From Marchantia polymorpha subsp. ruderalis (taxonomy: Eukaryota; Streptophyta; Marchantiopsida; Marchantiales; Marchantiaceae): a stretch of 64,000 nucleotides of DNA. The notes under the pieces were generated by a model. It worked only from the letters and a program-made list of their open reading frames with translations. It was not told where the DNA came from and did no database searches. The position numbers and the translations under genes were made by a program. Positions 13,301-25,513 of this stretch are shown here, piece after piece (position 1 is the stretch's first letter; every line of letters begins with the position of its first letter). Where the stretch lies: contig AP031354.1 of assembly GCA_037833965.1 (NCBI GenBank), positions 17,214,001 to 17,278,000 of the forward strand, given 5' to 3'.

Positions 13301-15402
13301 CAACGGCAACTTATTTCGAGATTTTATGTCTCTTCTCACACAGGACAAGTCTAGGACGAAACCAGCTCACGAAATCTCCTATTTTTTCTCCATCTTTCGA
13401 TTCCCCCTTCGCATGATCCCGACGTCATCCAGAGAGCCCTTACAATCTTCAAAGGACTCAAAATCCTAAACAGAAACAGAATGGAAGGTGAAAGACGGAG
13501 TTACCTGCAGCAAGAAACGAAGAAATTCTCCTTACATGAATAATCTACACTCCTTGACACAGTTTCCAAGAGTTTCAGATGCCCAATGTTGAGAAGACGT
13601 CCGGCAGGATGCGGAATCAAATGAGTAACCAGCTACCCTCGCCTACATAAATATATTTGCTATAATTGAAGGTATGTGAATCAATATTTTACTGCCATTG
13701 ACTTTGAGTGCTCAAGAGTCGAAGAAATTTATATGAATTATTCATGCGATTTGACAGAAGTCATCGATACGAAGTTCCTAATAATCTGGGACAATTGTAG
13801 CAATACTAGCAAACAAAGAAATTCTACTCCGTTCAATCATGAATAACAAGAATAACAACAAATCTTCAAGTTTTCAGTTACTTCTCCATTTTCTCGAGTG
13901 AACATTCATAGTCCTTCATACATGTATAAAACTGGATCATCCGGATGTGTGTCGACTTTTGGATCTTTGAAATTTCCATACCACTAAATAAAACATTATG
14001 TCTTATTTTAAGAAGTACGATCTTTCAGTTACATTCACGTGGAGTTCATTTCCACAAAATCATCCTTTTTGTGTCCCGTATGATGATAGTAAAACACAAG
14101 ACTAGGTTCTTAAAGTATACACAACCTTTAGATTCGTCTACAGATACTTGTTATAGAATGTTCACCAATATATTATCCAATTTTTCTCTCTTTTGCTCCT
14201 GCATTTCAACACAAGTACATCACTCCTGAGGTATGATTCCATTTCTTCACATAGTCACCCATTGCAATCGCATCTATTTTGACTTCAACAATCAAGCAAG
14301 GCAAGAAGTGAGGCTATCTTTAATAATATTCTTTCAAGAGTATAGGGAAGCATCTTAGATTTCAAACCCCGTTGCAAAAGTTCATAAGGCATTTGATACA
14401 GATCATAAACCGAAAAAAAGGTTTGTTAAAAATCTTGATTTGTTAGGAAGTATGAAAGTTGAACTTTATAACGAAAAAAGCATGAAATGCATGGTGCGTG
14501 GAATCAAAATTGGTGGCACATTGCATCCAACAGTCAGTCAATTAAAGGGTGGGATCTATGTAAAGGTACAAAGTGGACCGAACTTCGATCATGTGAGATG
14601 GTCCACACTCTTTTCTTCATATGTCTAGTGGACCTATTCAAACGCTTTCGATTGGGAAGTTTGTGAACATATTCCAGAGGTAATGTGATCTCTGAAATAG
14701 CAACATCTTTTTCTTACCAGCACCAGCCTCAGTGGTGACCAAGTGTAAGTGGATCCATTATATTATTAAGTGTGGTAATGAGTAGCTCAAATATTTTACA
14801 TGCAAGAACGAAATATCAGAAACATCAGAAATCGGAATGAACGGAGGTGAAACAGTAAATTTAAATGAATATTACCACTCGTGAAAGCAAGAGATGGCTG
14901 AAGATCTGTTCCAGTGTCAATGACAGTCAGCCGTGTAAAGTTATCACCCAAAAAGCTGCTTGGCCCCTAGACTGCAACATACAAGATCAATAGGCTCTAG
15001 GAGTGCGTTTCCCAAAAAGATCTTGCCGTTCTCGCCGCTTCTCTCTCCTCCTTGTGCATGAGAGCAGAGTCGGATGGAGAGAGAGCGAAAACAGTTTGCA
15101 ACTTTGCATTGGATCTGGACTTGTTGTAGGTGGACCCAGAAGCAGTCAGTGAAGCTTAACCTCTTTCCTAACCTCCGGAAAAGAATAATTTGATGTCTTA
15201 AATATATCCAGCCTTATTCGGATGAGAAAAGCCAAATTGAATTTTGGTTGTCTTTACAGCAACTGCTTGTGATTCTGAGCTTCATATAACCGTGAATGCA
15301 TACAGATCAATAAAATCAAACGTTCAGTGTAAACTCAGTAGATGCCCAATCAAACGTCTGACTTTTGGAACTCGAATGTCATAACCTAAAAGTTGTATCA
15401 GG
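13300..15402. other. AT-rich intergenic
   Basis: No convincing gene. A 62-residue plus frame at 14440-14628 looks somewhat protein-like but carries a stop in copy B. Short frames elsewhere show no domain and no splice pattern. Confidence 0.4.
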
Positions 15403-15849
15403 GTGGTGTTGTCAGCTAGCCTTTCAAACCAGACGCGTACCTTGCAAGTCTTCGACGCCAAGCATAATATTCCTTTCGCAAGGAACTGGAAAAAGCATAA
15501 AAATTCTTGTGAATGGCCGTTAACCCAAAACCTGGTCAAACAAAGCTCAGAAAGTAGGAAACTTCATCGTGATGAATTTACGCAAGCGAGTTGGACTCCG
15601 GAAGCTCGACGAATAAAACAATTCAAGCTCGTAGAAATACGAGCTCGAATTGACTTATTCGCATTAGCCCGCACCAATCGAGCGGTTCGTGCTTTCCTTT
15701 CTTCATGTGGTGCTCGCATAGAGAAAGAAAATCATGTTCCACGTAAGGACGATGTATCTTTTCGGATCCACCTGCCTCTGGAAGAAGAGAAAAAGTTTCT
15801 CTGCCTAGATTTGCGCGACATCCAACGATTGAGTCAAATAATCGTCTGA
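15403..15849 (+). CDS. Unknown ORF or internal exon, 148 codons
   Basis: A 148-codon frame opens just after a CAG acceptor-like site and has no ATG near its start (first codon GTG), so if real it is an internal or last exon. It is basic in the middle (EARRIKQFKLVEIRARIDLF) and ends with RLSQIIV before TGA. Copies A and B differ at five bases, three of which change the residue, which does not argue for purifying selection. No domain is recognised. Confidence 0.25.
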   Translation: MVLSASLSNQTRTLQVFDAKHNIPFARNWKKHKNSCEWPLTQNLVKQSSESRKLHRDEFTQASWTPEARRIKQFKLVEIRARIDLFALARTNRAVRAFLSSCGARIEKENHVPRKDDVSFRIHLPLEEEKKFLCLDLRDIQRLSQIIV

Positions 15850-18020
15850 AATTAGAGGACCAATAACGTTAGCCATGAGAGTTTCATGTCGTTTGAGAAG
15901 CCCTCACTTTTCATATGAAAGGAGGCTTTGCCTTGGCCATGAGCTTGTTGATGCTGTAGATCTGGTGGTGGACCAAGGAATCTACTCAAGCATCACTCCG
16001 AGTCTTTGATTATGGCACAAGATGATAATGGGCTCCCGAGATCTGAATTTCTACAGAGGCGCACATACTGTTGATCATTCCATCCAGATTTGTGTATCCA
16101 GTACCGGTAATCTAGACCTCGTTCATGCAGTTGTTAGGTAGACTTGGAAAAATCTTTCAGCAGGACCATACAACATTCTCCCACGAAGAGTATCTGCAAA
16201 AGTAAGTTAAGGCGATGAACGGGTAAGGACCAAAAGACGATGGGGTTGCAAAAAGACAGTGGGGTTTCTAGGTCGTTCGATCGATCCGAGGATCGAGAAT
16301 CAAATGCCTGCCAGTTCTTGCAAACAGACTAAAATCTTCAGCCTTATTTGACAGCGGTTGGCCTATGCTACACGCGTAATTCCGGAAGGTGCACGCCGCG
16401 ACAAATAACCTCCAAACGGATCGGATCCATCGCATAGTTGACAGTAAAATGGATATAGAACGGAGGCACCGGACTGGACAGGCGAGGGCGAGGCATGACT
16501 ACGCTTGCGGTGGACGAGAAGGACAGGCACAAATCAGTTTTCCGAAATTATTAGGCCTGTCCCCTGAATTACGTGGCGTTTAGACGGAGAAGGAGCCGGG
16601 ACGGCCCTTCCCTGCTCCTGCAGCGGACCAGCAGGAGGAGGAGGTGATTTGGATGCGAAGTCCCATCGCTCATGGATCGAACTGCCAAGACCCCTTCCCC
16701 TCTGCGTGCCCGGAACCATGCACCCTCGCAGGCAAACTCGCAACTGCGGAATTGCGGAAATGCGCAAATGCGGAAATTCCCACATCGACAAAAACGTGGG
16801 AATGATTCCCACCTTCCACCTCCGCCTCTCGCTCGCTCCGCGTCACATCCCAACAGTAGGTTCTACGACGAGCCGGGGCCCTGGACTCCACGATGATCGA
16901 AAGAGACCGCGCAAAAAGGTTCTTTCTAAACCGCCTGCCGCGCTCCTCCTGCTAAATTCGAAGCTTCCACGAACATCGGCCATCACTTCCGAACTGCACT
17001 CGGCTCACCGGTGCGGTCGCCCGTATCGTACTCCTCCAGGCTTTCCTCCGTAACCGGAACCTCCGATATCCACCGCCCGCCAAGAGCTCCCACTTTCGTG
17101 CTCCGATGTCCTGTCAGAGCCCGTCGGCCTCGTCGTCTATCCGGGCGCTCCCGTGTCCGCCTCCAGATTTAGCCGCGGTTAGAGGCGTAGCGGCGGAGCT
17201 TTCGTCCGCTTCTCGACCTCCCGAGCAGCGTAGTCCAACGGCCCTGGACTCCACGATGATCGAAAGAGACCGCGCAAAGGTTCTTCTAAGTTGTCGACTC
17301 TGCTCGAGTTGCGCCTTTGCTTCCTTTCGACGTATATTTTCACACTTTCAACTGCAACTACAATTAGACTACTTCTACGTATCAATTTTGGTACGAAACA
17401 CTTCTTCATAGTTTCTGTAGTTTATCTGGACACAAACCTTATCGCCCGCATAACCATCTTGACTATACTCTTATTTGCAATTATAGACTGCCAGATTGAT
17501 TGGGAAGAGAGAACTTTAGGGACCAAGCGAGAAATTAGTGTGGATACATCGAATAGTGCCGGCTTGAATTTTTAACTGACTCTAAAACATATTAGCGCGC
17601 ACAAAAAACGAGGAATTGAGCGATCATTGTGGAGAGCTGCAGCGACGAATAATGACAATTAACTCAGATGTGAACTAATTTGAGTTCAATAATGATTACC
17701 AATCAAATATATAATAATTCATCTTTGATCCATGAAATATCAGATTTTTTACAAGTTATGACATACAGCTGCGTTGATTCTCCAAGACCTACTGCAAACT
17801 AATTTTGCGTTTCGAAATCTTGTGATCATATAGTCTGATACCCTAACCCTCAATCATCGCCGCTTTTCAAATACTCTTAATCTGAAGAATGGAATTTACG
17901 CATACACTAATTAGGCTACCTTGGTTAACTTACCACGCTGGGGTTAATGTCTAACCTTTGTGTAGCGTTTTCTGCCAACTTTGTAAACTAAACCTTAAAC
18001 CCCGAGCCTGTGTCAGGGAT
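15850..18020. other. GC-rich promoter-like region, then AT-rich flank
   Basis: 16400-17300 is strongly GC-rich with overlapping frames on both strands. In copy B one plus frame reaches 269 codons, but copy A has a stop in the middle of it and no domain is visible. 17570-18020 is AT-rich and empty. The shared sequence with copy B ends at about 18020. Confidence 0.4.
16877..17278 (+). repeat. 39-bp direct repeat pair
   Basis: A 39-base sequence beginning GGCCCTGGACTCCACGATGA occurs at 16877-16915 and again at 17240-17278, identical in both places. Both units are present in copy B with small changes. It may be a local duplication or a shared promoter element. Confidence 0.8.
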
Positions 18021-18310
18021 GCAGTCAAGGCCTCTCTGAAATCTGAAAACATGTCGTTGCTACTTTCTTTCCGATTTCGCTCGGATTACGCTCGGATCAC
18101 GTCTCGAAATTGTCAGTGAAGTAGACATCAGATTATTTATGTGATCCACGTGCGGACGTTTTGCGGAGCTTGGCGCAGAAGAGTACGGGACGTCTGTGTG
18201 ATAGAGATTCGTGAGAAGGGTTCAGTTTTCTTGTCACATGGTTCGTCTAGATGTGCGCGAGCAATTTTGCCCTGAAGATTAAATGCTTGCCTGCTGTTTA
18301 GGGGGCAACG

Positions 18311-21300
18311 ATGTTTCAGGTGGAGCGCTGGCTGAGAGGAGAAAGTCGGAAGCGTGGATCTCCATTACTATTAGATCGTTTGAATGCCAGAGCTCGGGAG
18401 CGGGCTGCTCTGCTTCCGCTTAGAGAGAAAGCGGAAGGTACTTCTCCAGGTAACAGGGAGAAAGTCTCGAACAAGGATTCTGATCCTGCACTGAGTAGAG
18501 ATGAAAGCAAGAAGAGCCTCAGAGGTTGTGGTTGAGGAAGAATCTAATGCAGTGAGCGAAATTGAACCTCATACTAGGCGAAAAAAGCGAAAGCAACACC
18601 AGGAACACAAGGCAGAATTGGCAACCTTGATGGACCACGAAGCTCCTGATTCTGCTGTAAAGATCAAAAAGCACAAGAAGCTGAAAGTCTCGGATACGAC
18701 TGAAGAACATGTATTTCCTCTGGAAGCTCCTGCTTCTCCTGGAACGGAAGAACAGGAAAGGAAGGTGAACGATACTTTAACAAGTGAAGATAATATAGAG
18801 CGAGCGGAAGAGACTTCTGCAGCCGACATCGACAGAAGTGTCCCGGAGCTGGTTGAATTTCAAGAGTCCAAATTGGAGAAGAAACGAAAGAAAGAAAAGA
18901 GGTTGAAGATACGAAGAGGGGGCAATCTGGAACCAAGTGATGAACTGGTTAACGCAAGAGGCGTATCTGGAGAAGTAAGTCATTTTTGCACAGTCTCAGT
19001 ATTATCTTTATTCATTCATATCCTCAACCGGTGATCGAGAAAGAGATGCATAATTTCACAATTTGTCTGAAAAGGTGGATGTGATTGCAGATGGTGGCCC
19101 TTGGAAACAGATCAATGAAGAGGAGCCTAACAGTAAGTCCCTAGGGGTTCCGGATGAGGATGAGGAGCATGTAATTACAGAGAACACTGACGAGTTGAAC
19201 GCACTCGGAGCGGACGATACTTCTGAATTTCCACAATTGAGAGGGATGTGGATAGAATCATGGGTCGTGATGTTAATTTGGTTCCAGCAGAGTCGCAAGA
19301 CCACGGGCCGGTGTTGCCATGGATGCGTGATCCGCTTGATATTGATACCTACAAGGCCACCTCCCTGAGACAAGTGCCTGGCTTGGACACCAGGTAGCCT
19401 TGCCGTCCGTCCGTTTGTAATCATCTTCTATCTGCCCAGCACTTGAAGTTTGTCTCGATGTCCAGCCGATGATTCTTGGTGCGTTTCGAGTTACATTGCA
19501 GACTTCAAGATGCTTTCGAAGGCAGGAATACAGTCGTTGTTTCCAGTACAGATGGCCGTGTGGCACGAGACTGTGGGCCCTGGTTTAAGCGAGCGAGACG
19601 TCTGTGTCAGCTCGCCAACAGGCAGTGGCAAAACACTATCTTACGCATTACCCATCGTCCAAAAGTTATCGTCTCGGGTGATTCGTCTTCTTCGAGTTCT
19701 CGTAGTGCTCCAGGGATCTAGCTGCGCAGGTGAGGTTCTTTTGAAACGTAGTTTGGATGGTCTTTATGTTGAGAATCTCTCCTATTTCGGGTCTATGTTT
19801 ACTATTTGATTGTACAACTATGAGATAGAAAGGAAATCCATGCTGATGTATCAAAGTTTGGAATTCCTTGTTCACGTGCTTCAAAGATTCTGCCCATTTT
19901 CTGTACAGGACATTTCAAGATCGTGAAAACCAGGGAGTTAGCGCTACTTTAATCGATGGCTTTTATTGTTATGTAACCTCTAGTACCCATATTTGGCTGG
20001 CTTTCCAGTTCCTATATATCCGCTCAAGCTTCTCTTAAGGCCTTAAACCTTTGTAATCGCGTTTCTTCAGGTTAAAGCAGTCTTTGACACCATCGCACCA
20101 GCAGTTGGTCTCTCAGTGGGACTATCTGTGGGACAAACGTCAATTGTAGCTGAAGCGGCTGAATTGGTTCAGATTCGTAAGTCGATGGTCCACAGTTTTG
20201 GAAAATTTGAGGCTGCAACTCCCGACCTTGCCGAAAACCAGGATGACATACTTGTTGCAACTCCAGGGCGCTTGATGGACCATATTCGAAATACGAAAGG
20301 GTTCACTCTTCAGCACCTACAATTTCTCGTGAGTTTTTTCCGTGGTGAAAGAGGAAATAGAGGCACTGCACTCCCACGATTGATGAAGATGGTGTTATCG
20401 GCTACCTTGACGAGAGATCCAGCAAAAATTGCACAACTTGGTCTTCTCTGCCCCATATATGTGGCGCCTGGTGCTGCTGGCAACCGGTATCAACTACCAG
20501 AACAACTTAAGTCTTACAGGATGGTTCGTATCTCTGTTCACACACGTTGCCACCATAACTTGTTGCTGACTCAATTTAGTTCACGTAGCCTTGGAGCCTG
20601 TGTTTGTTCAAACCTGCATCGCATGATCCGTAACAGAAATTGTTGTCCTGAACATCTTTGCAGGTCTGCAAACCGGGAGAGAAGCCCTTATATTTGGTAG
20701 CACTCTTACAACAGCTTTGCAGCCAAACAACCATTGTTTTCACTGCTTCTGTAGTGGCTACTCATCGACTATATACTCTGCTAAAATGCTACTAAGGATT
20801 GTCAAGGTGGTTGAGTACTCAAGCTTGCAGCATCAACAACCCCGCAGGTTTGTCCAAGACGTGTGTGCTTTTGATGGGGTTTGTAGACCAATTAACTAAT
20901 AAGTATATATTTTAACATACAGACCTCTAAGTCGCAGGTTATTTCCTCTTTCTTCTGATTTATTGATATTGGGATGAATATCCAAGTCGGTTCCGTTCGT
21001 TTGTTATCCGACATTCGTAGCTGGCTTCAATAATCCTGATGACTTGCCTCTATATCATGCTTTACAGTAAAGCGTTGGCAAAATTCCGGAATGGCCAGGC
21101 ACAAGTGCTCATTGCCTCAGATGCGATGACAAGGGGTATGGATGTGGAAGGTGTTGCAAACGTTGTCAATTATGATATGCCTGTGTACGCAAAGACCTAC
21201 GTCCATCGTGTTGGGCGCACTGTTCGAGCCGGACAGCCCGGGAGCTCTTATACTCTTCTTCGGAAGGAGGAGGTTCGCTTTCTGAACATGCATAAACCAC

Positions 21301-21876
21301 AAAGTAGTTTGATCTACATTCCATGTAACAAGTTCAATAGCGCTGTATCCGCTTCCTCCCATGTTGCTCGGGCTTATTCAGCGCAGACCATCGTCTTGTT
21401 GTGTTTGTTTTTCCGGTTGTGCATAACGGCCTCCAGTCATCTAACCCGCTATGTGTGTTGATCTGTAAACCTGGGGATGTTTGCGCAGGTACGACACTTC
21501 AAACAGATGTTGAAGAAAGTCGACAATAGCAAGTGCCAGGATTATTCACTGCCGTCATCTGTCACCGAGGAGCTTTATGAGTCTTACACTGAAGGTACGC
21601 GTCTCACACAGGGTGTGGTTTTCTTTCTGGGCTGAAGGCAGCTCTGTCTAGATAACCACCTGTGTCTGATATTGTACTCAATCGTATAGCTGCTTCGGAC
21701 CAATGCAATGGGACGTGATATTTTCAGAACTTTCGAACCTATGCTGTCTTTGCTTTGTTTTGGTTTTCGGTACTTCTCTAGCTTCACACAATTACCTTAC
21801 AGTGGGAATGTTGCATTGTGCTGGACGTGCAGCTCTGCAGAAACTGAAGCAGATAACAGCAGACGAGGCAGCATGA
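18311..21876 (+). pseudogene. RH1: Decayed DEAD-box RNA helicase 1 (DDX51/Dbp6 type)
   Basis: Pieces of an RH1/DDX51 nucleolar helicase, a family acting in large-subunit ribosome biogenesis, lie in order. There is a charged N-terminus (18311-18975), then VLPWMRDPLDIDTY (about 19308) and GIQSLFPVQ (about 19525). Motif I is SPTGSGKT (about 19612-19635). It is followed by VKAVFDTIAPAVGLSVG (20072) and ATPGRLMDH (about 20258). SATLTRDP (about 20397) is motif III. FTASVVATHRLY lies near 20740. ASDAMTRGMDV (about 21115) and HRVGRTVRAG (about 21205) are motifs V and VI. A last exon ends at TGA 21874. Damage includes frame changes near 18520, 19240, 19510 and 20790, and a short deletion near 19710 that removes the PTRDLA motif. 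The exon that should carry the DEAD-box (DETD) motif II is absent after LQFLV at about 20333. With both motifs Ia and II gone, ATPase function is impossible. Copy B lacks this block altogether. Confidence 0.9.
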
Positions 21877-21984
21877 ATTTCACATGGCAGTCGGACGCAG
21901 ACAGAAGGGGAAAATAAAGTTACTGGGCCGGAAGAGCTTTTCATACGACCACGAGATATCACTCAGCGTTTGGAGTACGATGAT

Positions 21985-22490
21985 CTACTTATCCCTAGGC
22001 TCTGTCCAATTGAAGAAACACTGTGTGAACAAAACAAAGAGCTGGTTGCTGATCGGATTCATATCAGTACTTTCATTGTGCAATCCTAGTCCAGGATTAT
22101 AATGATACGGTTTCGTTTCCACTTTAATTCACTTGTGAGTCGAGTTGCTGGGTTCCTGAGGAAGGTTCCGGGAGGTTCCCCTTCATGTTTTCTAGTTCGC
22201 AGCTTAGTCCCGAACGACCGCATGTAGGAGAAAATTGCTACTTATCCCTAGGCTCTGTCCAATTGAAGAAACACTGTGTGAACAAAACAAAGAGCTGGTT
22301 GCTGATCGGATTCATATCAGTACTTTCATTGTGCAATCCTAATCCAGGATTATAATGATACGGTTTCGTTTCCACTTTAATTCACTTGTGAGTCGAGTTG
22401 CTGGGTTCCTGAGGAAGGTTCCGGGAGGTTCCCCTTCATGTTTTCTAGTTCGCAGCTTAGTCCCGAACGACCGCATGTAGGAGAAAATTG
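21985..22490 (+). repeat. 253-bp tandem direct repeat
   Basis: Unit one is 21985-22237 and unit two 22238-22490. They abut exactly and appear to differ at a single base (CTAGTCC versus CTAATCC). The unit starts inside sequence just downstream of the helicase stop. It is present only in copy A. Confidence 0.95.
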
Positions 22491-22709
22491 CCACACCCAC
22501 TTTGGTTGGCGGCGTCTGTTTGTGATGTCAGCTGCGCCAGATGTCTTCAGTAAAGTTTACATTGATTGTGAAGATTATTTTCCATGGAGTGCTCGATTGT
22601 AAGGAGGAGTTTCTCTGAGTTCTCTGTTGAATACTCTGTTGTCCTGTACAACTTTTACATGAGACGAGATAAGCTCAGTGCACTTCCAGGCAGTAGAGAG
22701 CGGCTAGTT

Positions 22710-22747
22710 CTTGTCTGGCATCTATACCCATATAGATGCCAGACAAG
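22710..22747. repeat. 17-bp perfect hairpin
   Basis: CTTGTCTGGCATCTATA (22710-22726), a 4-base loop CCCA, then the exact reverse complement (22731-22747). No T-run follows, so it is not a bacterial-type terminator. It could be a template-switch scar or a foldback remnant. Confidence 0.9.
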
Positions 22748-23153
22748 TCGTCTATTATCGTCTCAGGATCTTGGATATATATCTTAGACCTGAGGCTTGT
22801 CGGGATATGACAGGTAACAGGTTGTCGAGGTAGACGAAAACAATTTTACAGATGTCTGACATACAGATACTCCTCAGATCCACAACGCGACGAAGCAACG
22901 TTCTCAGTCACATCAGTACGATCTGTCCTCAGTACTACACAGATTGCCTCACCACTGTCTATGTCGTCGCGGTCCACGTAGCCCACGTAGGGCTACTCTT
23001 GAGCTTTACGAAAGAAACTATCCAATTTGATGGACTGCAAACAAGAGCATTAAGATAAACTAGTTACTCAAGCTGTGCGGAAATGGTTTCTTCCAAGGCT
23101 AGTCACCATTCAAGGTCGGGTAAAGTACAGTTTCGAGGTGATTCAACATATCC

Positions 23154-23210
23154 AATTCTGTGAGTTGGGAGTCCCAACTCACAGAATTTCGTTTAGTCCC
23201 AACTTGGGAC
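23154..23210. repeat. Nested palindromes near a breakpoint
   Basis: AATTCTGTGAGTTGGGA (23154-23170), one base, then its exact reverse complement (23172-23188). Immediately after it, GTCCCAA-C-TTGGGAC (23196-23210) forms a second palindrome that shares GTCCCAAC with the first. They end about 10 bases before the right edge of the block that copy B lacks. Confidence 0.9.
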
Positions 23211-23220
23211 AAAACGAGAT

Positions 23221-24530
23221 AGTTTAAGAAGGCAAATAATTGGAAGTCTCTCTGTCACTTGGCGCCGTGAAGCAGAATTTTGGGGGAGCTATGGGACACC
23301 CAGCCTAAGCCTCACTTTCATACGTTGCTCCAAAATTGGGAAGTGAATGGCCGAGCTGTGGCAGAGGAACAAGACAGGGCACATCGTGTGGCATCGGCAG
23401 CAGACGGACCCATTGATCGCTGGTAGCGAGTGCACGCGTGGTGTCCGAAAAGCGACCCGTTGCCGAACTCGCGCCCTCCACGAAGACGGCAGGACACGAG
23501 CGAGCATCAGGGTAAAACACGAAGGCGCAGTCCACTGTCGACAAGCGACGGTGGGCATTTTTACCTCGTCCCAGGTGTCACACGGGCTGGAGGCACGACC
23601 TCAAAGGGCATGTCCAGGTAGTGTTGAGGCACAACCTCAGAGGTCATGCCCCAGGGCGAGGATAGGCCTCGTTCGCATTCTTCCGTATAAGTACATTAAC
23701 AAATACGCTAAATGTACGTATTGTAATACAGGCATGCCTTGTGACCTTGAGAGTGGGGCATGCCTCAAAATGTTTTGACGTGCCTCCAACTCTAGTCCCA
23801 GGGTGAGTCTCGTTCGCATATTTCCATGAATTCATGGATGTATGTACAAACAAATTAATATTTATATCTATAACTTTTTAGTAATTTTATTTCTAAGAAT
23901 GATTTATTTACGTATAAATATATTTCTGAATACTGAAAAATATATGTCTGAATATGCTAAATGTATTTAGTGTACGGTAATAAGGGCATGGACCATGCCT
24001 TTTGACCATGGACATGACTCAAACTAATTTGCTGTGCTTTCAATTTTAACTGGAGCGAGTATCAGCGGCCTCCTCCGCGAAGGATACTAGGGTCCCCAGC
24101 GAACCTCCACGTCGCCCTCGTCCCCAGGCTGCCAACTGTAGTCGGAGACGGCGGGGAATGCGGGCTCGGAGTTTCGGGGGGATGACGGGAGGGATACTTT
24201 TATCCACACACCAGCGAGCAAAACAAGAGAATTCTCCAAGTCGTCGCCGAGTATCCGTGCCTGGTCTGTAGGATTGGAGTAATAGGAAAATATTTTGAGG
24301 CAGGCCATACCCGTATTACACTACATACATTTAGCGTATTCAGAGATGTACTTCTACGAAAATAAAACAATCTTAGAAGTAAAATTCTAAGAATGTTTTA
24401 TTTTTGTTTAAAATTGCTGAAAATTTTTAGATATATGTATTAATTTGTTTGTATGGAAGCATGCAAACGACGCACTCGCGCTGGTGCATGCCCTTTGATG
24501 CTGTGCCTCAAACCTTACTGGCCTGGCTTC
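23221..24530. repeat. Foldback-like repeat cluster
   Basis: A motif of roughly 100 bases runs GAGGCA...CATGCC, then GTTCGCATTCTTCC, then an AT-rich part with ACAAACAAATTAATA and TACGCTAAATGTA. It appears in plus orientation near 23610-23730 and again, shortened, near 23785-24000. In minus orientation it appears near 24300-24515. Direct and inverted copies around a centre resemble a MITE or foldback element, but I cannot define its termini or a target duplication. Copy B has the same cluster with an extra tandem unit (56334-56523). Confidence 0.6.
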
Positions 24531-25513
24531 CTGAGGCCATTCTACGACGTGCTTCGATTGGCTGTGGCTCGAGAGATTCACTGCGTCCGGGAGTCGGATG
24601 AGAATGAGTAGTTTTCGAATGTCACGACCAATGCTCACAATATTCGGCTGCCCCCTTCTTAAGTCGACCTGATCTGTACAGTTCAATTGACTGTTTCATA
24701 TTTTCCACCTCCGAGGCGCATTTTGCGCCTTCTGGTCGAGCTTTTGTTCCATAAGATTCTGTGACGATATGGTAACGATATAACGTGTAAACAGGAATAC
24801 TTTTTTTGGAAGGGCGAGATCGAGATGGTCATCAACAGCTTGGAGGCAGACGCTGGATTCAATCACGGAGCGAAGCATTTGGAGAAATAACGATGGCTGC
24901 CTAGCTCGTAGGCAGCAGCTGCGGCGGTGCGGCGTTAGCTTCACGTCGTACATGGTCCTCGAAAGCAGTTCCCGTTTCAGGCATAGCATCCTGCTCGTTT
25001 TCCACCGTTCGCCTTACCCATGGCTCTCCTGCATTATGCATGCCTTCATCACATGAATCTGCACAGCTGAAGATCTCTCGCTCTAGAGGTTCCGTGCAGG
25101 CGAATTCGTCACGGAATGGCGCTTCCAACGCCGTGAGCAGTATCTCAATCGCAGAAACTGACCTGAAAGAGGCCGTGGAGGTGCCAGTACAGAAGGCAGC
25201 GGAGGAAGAAGAGAATCCAGCCGAGGAGCTCACGGAGGCCCCTTCGTGTCCGCTCCCCGATGTCTCCACGACCAGGACGCATGTTGCTCTGTTGCATCCT
25301 CTCGGATTGCTCCCAGAGTCCATACGGCATGCGAACGAATTTCGCAGGCCTTATGACTCTATTCAGTGTACACATAACTCTACCACCTTGCGTCACATGG
25401 TGCTCGGAGATGCCCGGCAATGGAAAAAACTCCAGGAACGAGTCATAGTCCAGCAGCTGAATTCACTTTATACAGTTGTTTTCAAAGTGGTGCTAACTCA
25501 TATACAACTCTAG
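24531..25513. other. Overlapping ORFs on both strands, undecided
   Basis: A minus frame at 24901-25323 (140 codons, Ser/Glu-rich, starting MDSGSNPRGC) overlaps a plus frame at 25040-25513 (157 codons). Both persist in copy B with a few changes each, so conservation does not separate them. Neither has a domain I know. The part from about 25370 to 25510 has an older homologue at 36060-36180. Confidence 0.3.

Larger units (their letters stand above)
22491..23217. other. Right end of the copy A-specific block
   Basis: No gene seen. It contains two strong hairpins (22710-22747 and 23154-23210) and ends where homology to copy B resumes at AGTTTAAGAAGGCAAA (about 23221). Confidence 0.5.
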